Below are positions 1 through 11,685 of a stretch of DNA of 32,538 nucleotides, piece by piece (position 1 is the first letter of the stretch; each line of letters opens with the position of its first letter). The translations under genes were made by a program, and so were the position numbers. The notes under the pieces were generated by a model that worked only from the letters and a program-made list of their open reading frames with translations, ran no database searches and was not told the DNA's origin. Source of the DNA: Pseudomonadota bacterium (GTDB lineage: Bacteria; Pseudomonadota; Alphaproteobacteria; Acetobacterales; Acetobacteraceae). Location of the stretch: the NCBI GenBank assembly GCA_021780935.1, contig JAJXXT010000050.1, positions 1 through 32,538 of the forward strand. The letters are read 5' to 3'.

Positions 1-386
1 GTCGCTGAGGCCACCAGCGCGCTCGCATCCGGCGCGGCCCTCGGGGCCGCGACCGGCGGCGCCTGCTCCTGCGGGGCTGCCGGCGGCCTCGGCGGCGGAC
101 CCACCGGCGGCAGGCGCGAGGCCAGGTCCGCCATCGTCACGTACTGGGTCGGCGCGGTCGGCGGCAGTTGCAGAAACTCATCAGACAGCTTCTGCAACCG
201 CTGCGGGTCATTGAGCAGCGCGTATTCCGCGGTCAGCAGTGCCGTGCGCTGCCGCGTCTTGCGAATCTGATCCACGGTGTGGGTGATCCGCTGGTCGAGC
301 AGCTGCGCCTGCAACTTGGTCTGATAGAGATAGAGGCCGGAACCAGCGGCGGCGAAAAAGGCCAGAAGCGTGATCGGGCGGATCAT
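1..386 (-). CDS. ftsL: FtsL-like cell division protein (C-terminus cut by window edge)
   Basis: A reading frame starts at ATG 386-384 and stays open to base 1, giving 128 codons with no stop, so the C-terminus lies outside the window. The product begins with a short cytoplasmic end and one hydrophobic segment (about residues 5-22). A heptad-like charged stretch rich in Gln, Leu and Arg follows (about 23-75), then a Pro/Ala-rich tail. This is the layout of FtsL, the bitopic divisome protein that forms a coiled coil with FtsB and joins FtsQ. Sequence conservation in FtsL is poor, so the call rests on topology plus position. It follows rsmH directly, and its ATG overlaps the rsmH stop as ATGA, which suggests translational coupling. 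The Pro/Ala tail is longer than in enterobacterial FtsL, which is common in alphaproteobacteria. Confidence 0.8.
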   Translation of the reverse strand, partial: MIRPITLLAFFAAAGSGLYLYQTKLQAQLLDQRITHTVDQIRKTRQRTALLTAEYALLNDPQRLQKLSDEFLQLPPTAPTQYVTMADLASRLPPVGPPPRPPAAPQEQAPPVAAPRAAPDASALVASA

Positions 387-1324
387 GCGGCGTCTCGTGT
401 GGGGCTGGCCGCCACGCGCGCGATGGCGCGCAGCCGCGCGCTGCGGGCCCGTGGATTGGCGGCGATTTCATCATCTCCGGGGCGCAGCGCCCGCGGCGTC
501 AGCAGCGTGAACTCGGTGTCCCCTCGTGCCACCTCCGGCAGATGCCGCGAGGGGCGCGGCGCGCGTCCGGTCGCCTCCTGCATGAAGCGCTTCACCAGCC
601 GGTCTTCAAGCGAATGGAACGCCACCACAACGAGCCGCCCGCCAGGCGCCAGCAGCGAAGCGGCCTGCCCGAGCGCGCGCTCGACCTCGCCCAGCTCGTC
701 GTTCACCCGGATCCGCAACGCCTGAAAACTGCGCGTCGCCGGGTCGATCCCGTCGGCGGACCGCCCCACCACGCGCCGCACGATCGCGGCCAGCGCCAGC
801 GTCGTTTCGATCGGCGCCGCCTCGCGCGCCGCGACGATCGCCCGCGCGATCCGCCGCGCCGCCCGCTCCTCGCCGAGCTGATGCAGCACATCGGCCAGCT
901 CGCGCTCCGGCAGCCGGTTCACCAGCGTCGCGGCGGTCGGCCCCGCCGTCCCCATCCGCATGTCGAGCGGCCCGTCGGCACGAAAGCTGAAGCCGCGCGC
1001 GGGATCGTCGATCTGGTAGGACGAAACCCCGAGATCCATCACCACGCCATCCAGCGCCGTCACGCCATGGCCGCGCAGCAGATCGAGCATCGCGCCGAAC
1101 CGGCCCTCCACCAGTGTCAGCCGGCCGGGAAACCGTGCCGCCAGCACCGCGCCGCGCGCGATCGCGGCGGGGTCGCGGTCGAGTGCGATCAGCGTGCAGC
1201 CGCGCTCCAGCATCGCCGCCGCATAGCCGCCGCCGCCAAACGTCGCGTCGAGATAAATGCCGTCGCGCCGCGGCGCCAGCACCTCCAGCACCTCGGCCAG
1301 CATCACCGGAACATGCCCGCTCAT
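383..1324 (-). CDS. rsmH: 16S rRNA (cytosine-1402-N4)-methyltransferase RsmH
   Basis: The product is 313 residues and begins [13 protein letters not shown], the conserved RsmH start. RsmH transfers a methyl group from S-adenosylmethionine to N4 of C1402 in the decoding centre of 16S rRNA. Visible family features are the SAM-binding loop [10 protein letters not shown] near residues 25-34, the [10 protein letters not shown] motif, the RGFSFR segment, the [12 protein letters not shown] stretch and the [13 protein letters not shown] motif in the C-terminal half. The open frame continues far upstream, but that part is only the mraZ region read in another frame. The start at 1324 overlaps the mraZ stop as ATGA, and the stop overlaps the ftsL start as ATGA. 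Length and motifs are typical and nothing looks damaged. Confidence 0.97.
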   Translation of the reverse strand: MSGHVPVMLAEVLEVLAPRRDGIYLDATFGGGGYAAAMLERGCTLIALDRDPAAIARGAVLAARFPGRLTLVEGRFGAMLDLLRGHGVTALDGVVMDLGVSSYQIDDPARGFSFRADGPLDMRMGTAGPTAATLVNRLPERELADVLHQLGEERAARRIARAIVAAREAAPIETTLALAAIVRRVVGRSADGIDPATRSFQALRIRVNDELGEVERALGQAASLLAPGGRLVVVAFHSLEDRLVKRFMQEATGRAPRPSRHLPEVARGDTEFTLLTPRALRPGDDEIAANPRARSARLRAIARVAASPTRDAA

Positions 1325-1824
1325 CCCAGCAGCCCCCGTCCCGCCGGTCCCGGTGTCGGCATGCTCGGCTGGATCGAAGCGGGCACGGCCAGCCTGCGCG
1401 TCTGCACCCCGAGCCTGGCTTCCTCGGTGCGCCGTGCCAGGCCCTGCGGCGACCAGATCTGGAACCGCTCGCCCATGCCGATGAAGGTGGCGCCCTGGTC
1501 CAGCTCCGCCCACTCGATCAGCCTCTGCGACAGGACGATCCGCCCCTCCTTGTCCGGCACCACCTCCGCCGCCTCGCCATAGAGGGTGATCGCGAGGTCC
1601 TCCTGGTCGGCGGAAAACAGGTCCATCCGGGCCATCGAGGCGCCCAGCGCATAGAATTCGCTGGCGACAAACCCGTCGATGCAGCGGTGGTTGTGGTGTG
1701 GCCGCAGCACCAGCGCCGCGGTCTCGCCGTCCGGGCCGCGCAGCAACGCGCGGAACGGCGCGGGGATGGAGACCCGTCCCTTCGCGTCCAGCTTGTTCGG
1801 ATGAATGCCCAGGAACTGGGACAT
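1321..1824 (-). CDS. mraZ: transcriptional regulator MraZ
   Basis: The 167-residue protein has the two AbrB-like SpoVT/MraZ half-domains. The first, near residues 8-55, contains [14 protein letters not shown]. The second, near residues 85-130, contains a matching [13 protein letters not shown] element seen as [14 protein letters not shown]. MraZ forms a ring-shaped oligomer that binds TGGG repeats and represses its own division/cell-wall operon. The start is supported by a GAGGGG ribosome-binding site eight bases before ATG 1824. The gene is first in the mraZ-rsmH-ftsL series, and a TGGG repeat array lies about 45 bp upstream. The C-terminal tail of about 25 residues is Pro/Gly-rich and probably disordered. 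Confidence 0.96.
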   Translation of the reverse strand: MSQFLGIHPNKLDAKGRVSIPAPFRALLRGPDGETAALVLRPHHNHRCIDGFVASEFYALGASMARMDLFSADQEDLAITLYGEAAEVVPDKEGRIVLSQRLIEWAELDQGATFIGMGERFQIWSPQGLARRTEEARLGVQTRRLAVPASIQPSMPTPGPAGRGLLG

Positions 1825-1867
1825 CCGGCCAGCCCCTCACCGCTGAAGCCCAAGGAGGCAGTCCCCA

Positions 1868-1907
1868 TGGGTTTTCATGGGATAACATGGGAATTACACC
1901 CTCGCAA
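1868..1907 (-). promoter_or_regulatory. mraZ promoter candidate with three TGGG repeats (MraZ operator)
   Basis: TGGG occurs at 1868-1871, 1878-1881 and 1888-1891 on the plus strand, an exact 10-bp period that puts all copies on one DNA face. Known MraZ operators are arrays of TGGGN with 5-nt spacers, so the spacing matches. The same stretch contains a minus-strand promoter candidate: TTGCGA (1907-1902), a 17-bp spacer, then TATCCC (1884-1879). Two of the repeats would overlap or flank the -10, consistent with autorepression. The repeats are seen directly; the promoter and the regulation are inferred. Confidence 0.65.
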
Positions 1908-2009
1908 GCGGGAATCCAGGACTCGGCGGGGATCGGGCGGCTTTTCCGTCAAGGACTTCCGTTGTGGCCCTCGACATGGATCAGGGATGGGGAGGAGGGC
2001 CGGAAAGAC

Positions 2010-2406
2010 GTGCCAGACGGCCTGTAAGCCGGGTTCTGTCCGCCCTTTCGCTTGCGCGGCCGGGCGTGACGGCCATTCCTCTGGGACGCGCATTGCTGCG
2101 CGCCTCGCGCGACCAACCCGGGCGGCGGGGCGGAACCCCCTGGCGCCGGCTTGCGCCGGAACCTGCCGCCCCTATTCGGTCTTGCTCCCGGTGGGGTTTG
2201 CCCTGCCGCCCCCGTTGCCGGGGGCGCGGTGCGCTCTTACCGCACCGTTTCACCCTTGCCGGCGGCTTGCGGCGCCGGCGGTCTGTTCTCTGTGGCACTT
2301 TCCCTGGGGTCGCCCCCGCCGGACGTTATCCGGCACCGTCGTCCCGTGGAGCCCGGACTTTCCTCTCCCGGCTCACGCCGGCAGCGGCCGTCCGGCCGTC
2401 TGGCGA
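2010..2406 (-). ncRNA. rnpB: RNase P RNA (bacterial class A)
   Basis: Read on the minus strand, this stretch carries the hallmark RNase P RNA segments: GAGGAAAGTCCGGGCTCC near the 5' end (around 2342-2360), a GGTAAGAGCGCACCG-type block (around 2228-2248), GGCAAACCCCACC-like and AATAGGGG blocks in the middle, and GACAGAACCCGGCTTA close to the 3' end (2040-2025). The ends are set by helix P1: 2404-2394 (GCCAGACGGCC) pairs perfectly with 2022-2012 (GGCCGTCTGGC). The length of about 395 nt is normal for this class. It provides the catalytic RNA that removes 5' leaders from pre-tRNAs. It sits between an MFS gene and mraZ, all on the same strand. Confidence 0.95.
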
Positions 2407-2410
2407 GCGC

Positions 2411-2439
2411 CTGATGCGCCCGCCGCCCGGCGGCGTCAA
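2411..2439 (-). promoter_or_regulatory. rnpB promoter candidate
   Basis: On the minus strand TTGACG (2439-2434) is followed by a 17-bp spacer and CATCAG (2416-2411). Transcription would start near 2404, which is exactly where helix P1 of the RNase P RNA begins. A strong TTGAC-type -35 with a weak -10 is usual in alphaproteobacteria. A second TTGACG lies 17 bp further upstream (2456-2451). The boxes are seen; activity is inferred. Confidence 0.5.
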
Positions 2440-2478
2440 TCGCCTCGCCCCGTCAATCGTCCCCGTCCGCGGCCCGCA

Positions 2479-3678
2479 TCACGCGTCACGCCGTTCGCGG
2501 AACCCGAGCCCGAATACCGCAATGTATCCGCCCTGCAACGCCGCCGCGAGCAGGAAGGGCAGGGCGAACGCGCCACTGTCGAACAGCACCCCGGCCAGGA
2601 TCGGCCCCACCGCCCGCGGCACCTGCATCGAGATCGCGTTGACCGAGGCCGCGAAGCCGCGCCGCTCCGCCCGCACCAGGGTCATGGTGAAGGCGTTGCG
2701 CGCGCCCACCGTGCCTCGGTTGAACAACCCGCGACCCAGGAACAATGCGCCCGCCACCAGGAAATTGGGCGAGAACGGCAATACCAGCAGCATCATCAGC
2801 CCAATCAGCCGGCTCGCCACCACCGTCCGCACCAGGCCGAACCGCGCCGCCAGATTGCCGGTCAGCAGCGTCGTCGCCGCGGTCAGGAAGAAACTCGCCG
2901 CCATCACCGGCCCGATCAGCGCCGCCGTGGCGCCGAACCGCACCGCGAACCAATAGGCGATCAGCGGGCCGGAAAGCCCGATCCCGGCACCCTGCATCAC
3001 GTTCGCCAGCGCCAGGCGCATCAGCATCCGGTTTTCCTGGCGCACCACCGCCTGCGCCGCCTTCGGCTGTGGCGCCGTCCTTGGGTCGGGCACCACGAGC
3101 AGGATCAGCCCCGCCGCCACCGCACCCGCCGCCACCACCAGAAACTGCCCCTGCGCAGCGACGCCCCAGCCCGCCGGCAGCATCGTCAGCAGCGCGCCCA
3201 GCCCCATGCCGAGAAAACCCATGGCGGCATTCACGCTGAACGTCCGCCCGCCATCCTCCTGCCCGCCCGCCGGCGCTGCACTGAGTGCCGCGAGCCAGGA
3301 TTGCTCCACCGGCCCGAACGGCCCCGCGACGCCGTTCGCACCACGGCCGAACTGGCCGACGAACGACGCGAGCCCCAGCACCGCCACCGTGGGATGCAAC
3401 GCCGCCAGCACCGCCGTTGCCGCATGCGCCACCTCGAACCAGATGAGCAGCGCCCGCCGCCCGATCCGGTCCGACAGCGGCCCGGACAGCCCGGTGAACA
3501 CGACACCCCCGCCGAGCGCCGCTGCGAGCAGGCTGCCGATGGCCGCCGCCGACCAGCCGAGCGCATGCAGTTGCAGCGTGAACGCCACCGCCATCAGCCC
3601 CTGGCCGATGCTGCGCACGAAGCGCGTCGCGATGAGCAGGCTGCTGCCCGCGATGGGTTCTCGTTTCGTCTTCGTCAT
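2479..3678 (-). CDS. MFS transporter, substrate unknown
   Basis: The product is a 399-residue membrane protein with roughly twelve hydrophobic segments and the usual gap between the two six-helix halves (around residues 200-215, with many charged residues). The MFS motif A is visible as GPLSDRIGRRALL near residues 65-77, in the loop between helices 2 and 3. It belongs to the major facilitator superfamily, proton-driven carriers of the inner membrane, but nothing in the sequence identifies the substrate. ATG 3678 overlaps the stop of the upstream amidase gene as ATGA; a GTG sits one codon earlier. The C-terminus is short and basic/acidic. It is likely the third gene of a djlA-amidase-MFS unit, although its role there is unclear. 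Confidence 0.85.
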   Translation of the reverse strand: MTKTKREPIAGSSLLIATRFVRSIGQGLMAVAFTLQLHALGWSAAAIGSLLAAALGGGVVFTGLSGPLSDRIGRRALLIWFEVAHAATAVLAALHPTVAVLGLASFVGQFGRGANGVAGPFGPVEQSWLAALSAAPAGGQEDGGRTFSVNAAMGFLGMGLGALLTMLPAGWGVAAQGQFLVVAAGAVAAGLILLVVPDPRTAPQPKAAQAVVRQENRMLMRLALANVMQGAGIGLSGPLIAYWFAVRFGATAALIGPVMAASFFLTAATTLLTGNLAARFGLVRTVVASRLIGLMMLLVLPFSPNFLVAGALFLGRGLFNRGTVGARNAFTMTLVRAERRGFAASVNAISMQVPRAVGPILAGVLFDSGAFALPFLLAAALQGGYIAVFGLGFRERRDA

Positions 3679-4355
3679 CACCCCGTCTGCATCGCTCCGC
3701 GCACCGCGGCAAGGCGCGCGCGCGTGCCTGCATCCGCCTCGCCGTTCACCGCCTCCGGACGCCAGTGGCGCTGGAAGGCGCGCAACAGCGTAGGCAGCTC
3801 AAGGTCGCGGCGATAGCCGATCTCCGCAAGCGTGGCCTGCACCGATTGCGTATCGACCGGTGCGGCCGGGCGCTCCGGCCAGAGCCCGATGCCCTGGCGT
3901 GCCAGCCCGCGCCAGTCGAACAACTCGCCGGGGTCCTCCTTGCGGTCGGGCGCGATGTCGGAATGCGCCACCACGTCGCGCGGGGCGATCGCGTGGCGTG
4001 CGAGAATGCCACTGCACAGTTCCGCGACCGCCCGCATCTGGGCCACAGGAAACGGACGATAGCCATGCTCGTGCCCGGGGTTGACGATCTCGACGCCGAT
4101 GGAGCGCGCGTTCAGCGCCGTCTCGCCGCGCCAGAACGAAACCCCGGCATGCCAGGCCCGTCGCGCCTCATCGACCAGTCGCCAGACAGTGCCATCCTCC
4201 TCCACGAGATAGTGGGAGGAAACCTCGGCCACGGGGTCGCACAGGCGGTCGAGCGCCGCCTCAGCCGTTGTCATACCGGTATAATGCAGAACCAGGAACG
4301 AGACAGGCGCTTTGCGTTCGTCGTGGTTGGGGCTTACGCGCTCGCACAGCCTCAC
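3678..4355 (-). CDS. N-acetylmuramoyl-L-alanine amidase, AmpD type, with peptidoglycan-binding C-terminus
   Basis: The 225-residue product has an amidase_2 (AmpD/PGRP-like) domain at about 18-155. The zinc ligands are predicted as H24 (LVLHYTG), H131 (AHSD) and D141, with E89 (GVEIVN) and K139 as catalytic-site residues; the 10-residue spacing of the last two ligands matches AmpD. Such enzymes cut the bond between N-acetylmuramic acid and the peptide, mainly on recycled anhydro-muropeptides. A short helical C-terminal region (about 170-222) resembles a PG_binding_1 domain. I chose GTG 4355 because it overlaps the djlA-like stop as GTGA and leaves the conserved SPNHDER leader found in alphaproteobacterial homologues. 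No signal peptide is seen, so the enzyme is probably cytoplasmic. The frame extends upstream but only in the shadow of the neighbouring gene. Confidence 0.92.
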   Translation of the reverse strand: MRLCERVSPNHDERKAPVSFLVLHYTGMTTAEAALDRLCDPVAEVSSHYLVEEDGTVWRLVDEARRAWHAGVSFWRGETALNARSIGVEIVNPGHEHGYRPFPVAQMRAVAELCSGILARHAIAPRDVVAHSDIAPDRKEDPGELFDWRGLARQGIGLWPERPAAPVDTQSVQATLAEIGYRRDLELPTLLRAFQRHWRPEAVNGEADAGTRARLAAVRGAMQTG

Positions 4356-5062
4356 AGGCCGCGCTCGCGCTTGATGCGGTCCCACGCGGCGTTGATCTTC
4401 GCCACCTGGTCCTGCGCGCGCGCCACCAGCTCCGGCGCCGCGCCGCGCCCGGCCAGGCTGTCCGGGTGGTGCTCGCGCATCAGCGCCCGCCAGCGCGTGC
4501 GCAGCGCCTCGTCGCTCTCGCCGGCCGAGAGCCCCAGCACCGCATAAGGGTCCTCCGCCGCCTGGCCGCCGAGCGCCGTCTCGCCGAGGCCCATCGCCTG
4601 ACGCACCCGCGCCAGAAACGCCGCCTCGCGCGCGTTCACCGGCCCGTCCGCCGCGGCGATGGCGGTGAGCGAGACCATCACCTCCTCGAGTATGCCGGGG
4701 TTGGTGGCAAACGCCACGCCCAGGCGCTGCGCATACGGCTCCGGCCCCTCGGGCGAATCCCGCGCCGTGTCGAACCACCGCCCGATATCCCGCGCCGCCC
4801 CGGCGGGGATCAGGAAGCTGCGCTTGAACGCGTCGATCTCGCTGCGGTTCACCGGCCCGTCGCATTTGGCGAGCTTTGCCGCGAGGGCGACGACCGAAAT
4901 CGCAAACACTTGCTCGCTGCCGCCGCCGGCCGGCCGCGCCGCCCCGCCCGGCGCCATGCCGCTCTCCGCCGCATGGCCGAGTGCCGCCCCCACCACGGCC
5001 CCCATCGGGCCGCCGACAACGAACCCGGCAAATCCGCCGATGAGCTTTCCCCAATACGCCAT
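4352..5062 (-). CDS. djlA: TerB/J-domain co-chaperone (DjlA-like)
   Basis: The 236-residue protein starts MAYWGKLIGG with a glycine-zipper-like hydrophobic N-terminus (about 8-30), probably a membrane anchor. A TerB-like helical domain (about 50-160) follows, containing the paired acidic stretches KCDGPVNRSEI and AADGPVNAREA. A C-terminal J domain (about 171-236) carries the HPD tripeptide at 199-201, needed to stimulate DnaK ATPase. This order is that of DjlA, a membrane-anchored DnaK co-chaperone. The frame is open upstream of 5062, but that part has no domain character. The gene heads an overlapping set with the amidase and MFS genes. It is distinct from DnaJ, which carries Gly/Phe and zinc-finger regions. 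Confidence 0.9.
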   Translation of the reverse strand: MAYWGKLIGGFAGFVVGGPMGAVVGAALGHAAESGMAPGGAARPAGGGSEQVFAISVVALAAKLAKCDGPVNRSEIDAFKRSFLIPAGAARDIGRWFDTARDSPEGPEPYAQRLGVAFATNPGILEEVMVSLTAIAAADGPVNAREAAFLARVRQAMGLGETALGGQAAEDPYAVLGLSAGESDEALRTRWRALMREHHPDSLAGRGAAPELVARAQDQVAKINAAWDRIKRERGL

Positions 5063-5316
5063 GGTGCCGGATACCACGCGCGTGTTGATGATCGCAAAAC
5101 GTCGTCCGCCACCGGTCGCACCACGCCCCGACCCGACCCGCTCAGCCGCGGTCACTGGCACAGGCCGCTGGCCGAGGGCATGCTGGCCCGCATGAACGCG
5201 AATCCGTGCATCCCATGCATCCTCCTCCACGATGTCGGCCTCCCGCCCGGCCGCCAGCCGATCGCCGCCACCCGCCCGGCGCCCTTCCTCGGCCACGCCA
5301 CATGGCGGGTGCGGCG
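5063..5316. other. divergent intergenic region, no feature recognised
   Basis: This stretch of 254 bp separates the djlA-like gene (minus) from the hydantoinase gene (plus). An open frame runs through its right half (from 5206) but encodes a Pro/Arg/His-rich string with no family character. I see no tRNA, no clear -35/-10 pair and no long inverted repeat. Both neighbours must be served by promoters here. Confidence 0.6.
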
Positions 5317-8916
<3,600 letters not shown>

Positions 8917-8930
8917 GATCGGGCGCGGGT

Positions 8931-10451
8931 TCAATCCGCTTGCGCTGCCTCGGCGACGCGCTGGCCCCGCCCGCGCAGCCGCACCACCACCTGGCCCAGG
9001 ATCAGCAGCACGCTGATGGCAATGAACACCGCACTCAGCGGTCGCTGCACGAACACGCCCAGGTTGCCATGCGACAGCAGCAGCGAGCGGCGGAAATTAT
9101 CCTCCACCATCGGCCCCAGCACGAACCCGAGCATGATCGGCGCCACCGGAAAATCGAGGCTGCTGAACACCGCCCCCGCGATGCCGAACACGAACACCTC
9201 CCAGATCGGAAAAAGATTGTTCTGCGTGCTGTAGACACCGACCGCGATGAAGAACAGGGCCGAGGGAAACAGCAGTCGGTAGGGCACGCGCAGCAGCCGC
9301 ACCCACAGCCCGATCAGTGGCACGTTCAGCACCACCAGCAACACGTTGCCGATCCAGAAACTCGCCACCAGTCCCCAGAACAGGTCCGGATGCTGGCTGA
9401 TCAGCAGCGGCCCCGGCTGGATCCCCTGGATCATCAGCGCGCCGAGGATCAGCGCCATCACCGGGTCGCCCGGAATTCCCAGCGACATGGTGGGAATGAA
9501 ATCCACCTGCGTCTTCGAGTGGGAGGCGGCCTCCGGTGCCGCCACGCCCTCGATCGCGCCCTGCCCGAACCGCTGCGGCCGCTTCGCCAGCCGCTTTTCG
9601 AGTGCATAGGCGATGAAGGTGGTGATGGTCGGTCCCGTCCCCGGCATCGCGCCGAACAGCGTGCCGATGCCGGTGCCGCGCAGCATCGGCAGGAAGGCCT
9701 GCTTCAAATCCGCGGCACTCGGCCGCATGTCGCGCAGCCGCATCCGGATCGGCGGCACCGGTGCGTCCATCCGGTTGACGTTGCGCAGAAACTCCGCAAC
9801 CCCGAAAAACCCGAGTGCCAGCGCGACCAGCTCAACCCCGCCATCGAGATTGGTAATACCGAAAGTGAAACGTTCCGCACCCGTCAGCGCATCCGCCCCG
9901 CAGATGCCGATCAGCATGCCGATGATGGTCATCGCCACACCCTTGAGCGGCGAGCCGCGCGTCATCGTGCCGCCGGCCAGCAGCCCCAGCAGCATGATCG
10001 AGAAAATCTCCGGCGGCCCGAACAGATAGGCAACGCGCACCAGCAGCGGCGAAGCCACGACCATCATGATAATGCCGACCGATGCCGCGAAGAACGAGGC
10101 CAGCATCGTGATACCCAGCGCCACGCCGGCCCGCCCCTGCTGGGTCAACGGATATCCGTCGAGGCACGTCACCGCATGCGGCGGATGGCACGGCAGGTTC
10201 AGCAGGATCGCGCCGATCGCCCCGCCATACTGCGAGCCATAGAAAATCCCGGCCAGCATCAGGATCGCCGGCACCGGGTGCAGCCCATAGGTCAGCGGCA
10301 GCAGCATCGAGATCGCGGAAAGCGGGCCCATTCCCGGCAGCACGCCGATGAGGTTGCCGACCACCACGCCGAATAGCGACCAGAACAGGTTCGCCGGCTG
10401 CGCCGCCACGCCGAAACCGAGCCACAGCGCGGAAAGCGACTGTCCGATCAT
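8931..10451 (-). CDS. tctA: tripartite tricarboxylate transporter large permease TctA
   Basis: The 506-residue protein is strongly hydrophobic with about twelve membrane segments and the signature regions of the TctA family: GVLPGMGPLSA near residues 37-47 and a second inverted copy, GAMPGTGPTITTF, in the second half. The two glycine/proline-rich motifs form the substrate site in the family model. Together with TctB and the periplasmic TctC it makes a secondary carrier for di- or tricarboxylates and related acids. ATG 10451 lies three bases after the tctB stop. It is the last gene of a five-gene minus-strand operon and ends tail to tail with the hydantoinase gene. Confidence 0.96.
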   Translation of the reverse strand: MIGQSLSALWLGFGVAAQPANLFWSLFGVVVGNLIGVLPGMGPLSAISMLLPLTYGLHPVPAILMLAGIFYGSQYGGAIGAILLNLPCHPPHAVTCLDGYPLTQQGRAGVALGITMLASFFAASVGIIMMVVASPLLVRVAYLFGPPEIFSIMLLGLLAGGTMTRGSPLKGVAMTIIGMLIGICGADALTGAERFTFGITNLDGGVELVALALGFFGVAEFLRNVNRMDAPVPPIRMRLRDMRPSAADLKQAFLPMLRGTGIGTLFGAMPGTGPTITTFIAYALEKRLAKRPQRFGQGAIEGVAAPEAASHSKTQVDFIPTMSLGIPGDPVMALILGALMIQGIQPGPLLISQHPDLFWGLVASFWIGNVLLVVLNVPLIGLWVRLLRVPYRLLFPSALFFIAVGVYSTQNNLFPIWEVFVFGIAGAVFSSLDFPVAPIMLGFVLGPMVEDNFRRSLLLSHGNLGVFVQRPLSAVFIAISVLLILGQVVVRLRGRGQRVAEAAQAD

Positions 10452-10454
10452 CGC

Positions 10455-10940
10455 TCAGCCCCAGCGCAGCAGCGGCAGTTGCACCTGCAGCAGCCACCAG
10501 AACACGACAAAGGCGATGGCCGTCATCGCCGCCGCGATCAGCAGCGCCGCGCGCCAGGAGTTTTCCCGGTCACCGAGGGCCGAGATGAAGACGGTGGCAA
10601 ACGTCGCCGGCAGAATGCCCAGCGTTTCGCCCAGCAGCGCAAACGCTGCCAGCCCCGCAAGAATGCACGCCCATCCCCGCCACTCCGGCCGAAACCGCAA
10701 TGATCCCGCGGCTTGATCCGTCGTCAACCCCGCCCGCGGCCCGACGCGCAGCGACGCGGCCAAAATGATCGCGCCGATCACCGCGAGGCCCACGCCCAGG
10801 CACAGTGGAAAGAACCCCGGCCCCATGCGGCTCAGCGTTCCCAGTCGGTATTGCAACGATTGCACGGCCGCACCCACGCCGAGCAGCAGCATCAGCGCGC
10901 CGGAAAGCGCTTCCTTGGCGTTGATCGCCCGCCCGCTCAC
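10455..10940 (-). CDS. tctB: tripartite tricarboxylate transporter small permease TctB
   Basis: The 161-residue protein has four hydrophobic segments (about 10-27, 42-62, 88-118 and 133-155) and the RMGPGFFPLCLG motif typical of TctB. TctB is the small, poorly conserved membrane subunit of the TTT system. I take GTG 10940 as the start because it overlaps the upstream gene's stop as GTGA. The tctB-tctA order is the usual one. The unusual feature is upstream: a cytoplasmic-looking binding protein gene separates tctC from tctB. Confidence 0.93.
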   Translation of the reverse strand: MSGRAINAKEALSGALMLLLGVGAAVQSLQYRLGTLSRMGPGFFPLCLGVGLAVIGAIILAASLRVGPRAGLTTDQAAGSLRFRPEWRGWACILAGLAAFALLGETLGILPATFATVFISALGDRENSWRAALLIAAAMTAIAFVVFWWLLQVQLPLLRWG

Positions 10941-11635
10941 GTGCCGAGGCTTTCAAACCCGCCCTGGGCCCGCAACGCAGCCGCCTCCGGCCCGGTGAGC
11001 CTGGCTACCAGCCGGGCGGCCAGTTCCGGCTCCGCCGCCGCCGTGCTTACCGCCGCGACATAAACCGTGGCCAGCCCGATCGCTTCCGGCAACGACCCCA
11101 CCAGGCGCAGCCCCGGCGTCGCGTTGATCTCCGTCACTTGGGTGCAGCCGATCGCGTTCGCCTCTGTGGTCTCGGCGAGGTGGCGCATCGCGGTTGCTCC
11201 GTTGGGAAACGGCCGCAGAAACGGCTGCACCTCCCGCGCGATCCCAAGACGTTCCAGAATCGTCATAAAATGCCGTCCCGCGGTGGATTGGCTCATGTCC
11301 GGGACATAGATCGCGCGCGCGTCAAGCAGTGCCGCTGCCACCTCGGCCGGCGTGCCGATCGCCGGTGCCGCCGCGTCGACCCGCACCGCGATCCCCGTCC
11401 GCACCCGCCCGAGCGGTGCGATCGGTGCGCCCGCGACGCGCCCCGCCGCCGCGAGTGCTTCGATCTGGCGCTGCGTCAGCAAGATCACGTCACAGGCCGC
11501 ACCGCCCAGAAACCGCTCCTGCATCGCGCCCACCGCGCCGAACGTTCCCTCCACCGCCACGTCGGCAAGTTGGCCCGCGACCGCACCCACCAGCTTCTGC
11601 GACGCACCGGCCGCGATCACCTGCACCCGTCTCAT
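10937..11635 (-). CDS. ModA-like substrate-binding domain protein without signal peptide
   Basis: The 232-residue product resembles the molybdate/accessory-type periplasmic binding fold (type 2). It starts straight at the first strand with VQVIAAGASQKLV, continues with a VEGTFGAVGAM ligand-loop-like stretch and CDVILLTQRQIEAL, and ends with a TGPEAAALRAQGGFESLG tail like that of ModA-family proteins. Such proteins normally carry a signal sequence; here ATG 11635 has a good GGGAGAG ribosome-binding site and only four residues precede the fold, so the protein should stay in the cytoplasm. It lies between tctC and tctB and overlaps tctB as GTGA. It could be an intracellular ligand sensor or an enzyme built on this fold. 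The family assignment is fairly safe; the function is unknown. Confidence 0.75.
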   Translation of the reverse strand: MRRVQVIAAGASQKLVGAVAGQLADVAVEGTFGAVGAMQERFLGGAACDVILLTQRQIEALAAAGRVAGAPIAPLGRVRTGIAVRVDAAAPAIGTPAEVAAALLDARAIYVPDMSQSTAGRHFMTILERLGIAREVQPFLRPFPNGATAMRHLAETTEANAIGCTQVTEINATPGLRLVGSLPEAIGLATVYVAAVSTAAAEPELAARLVARLTGPEAAALRAQGGFESLGT

Positions 11636-11685
11636 GCTCTCTCCCGGTCGGGCGGGTCACGCCACGCGCTCACGCCAGCCCCGCC

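Noticed and set aside
1114..3816. 900-codon open frame on the plus strand
   Set aside because: It runs antisense across rsmH, mraZ, rnpB and the MFS gene, is Arg/Pro/Gln/His-rich and matches no family. Such frames are expected at this GC content.
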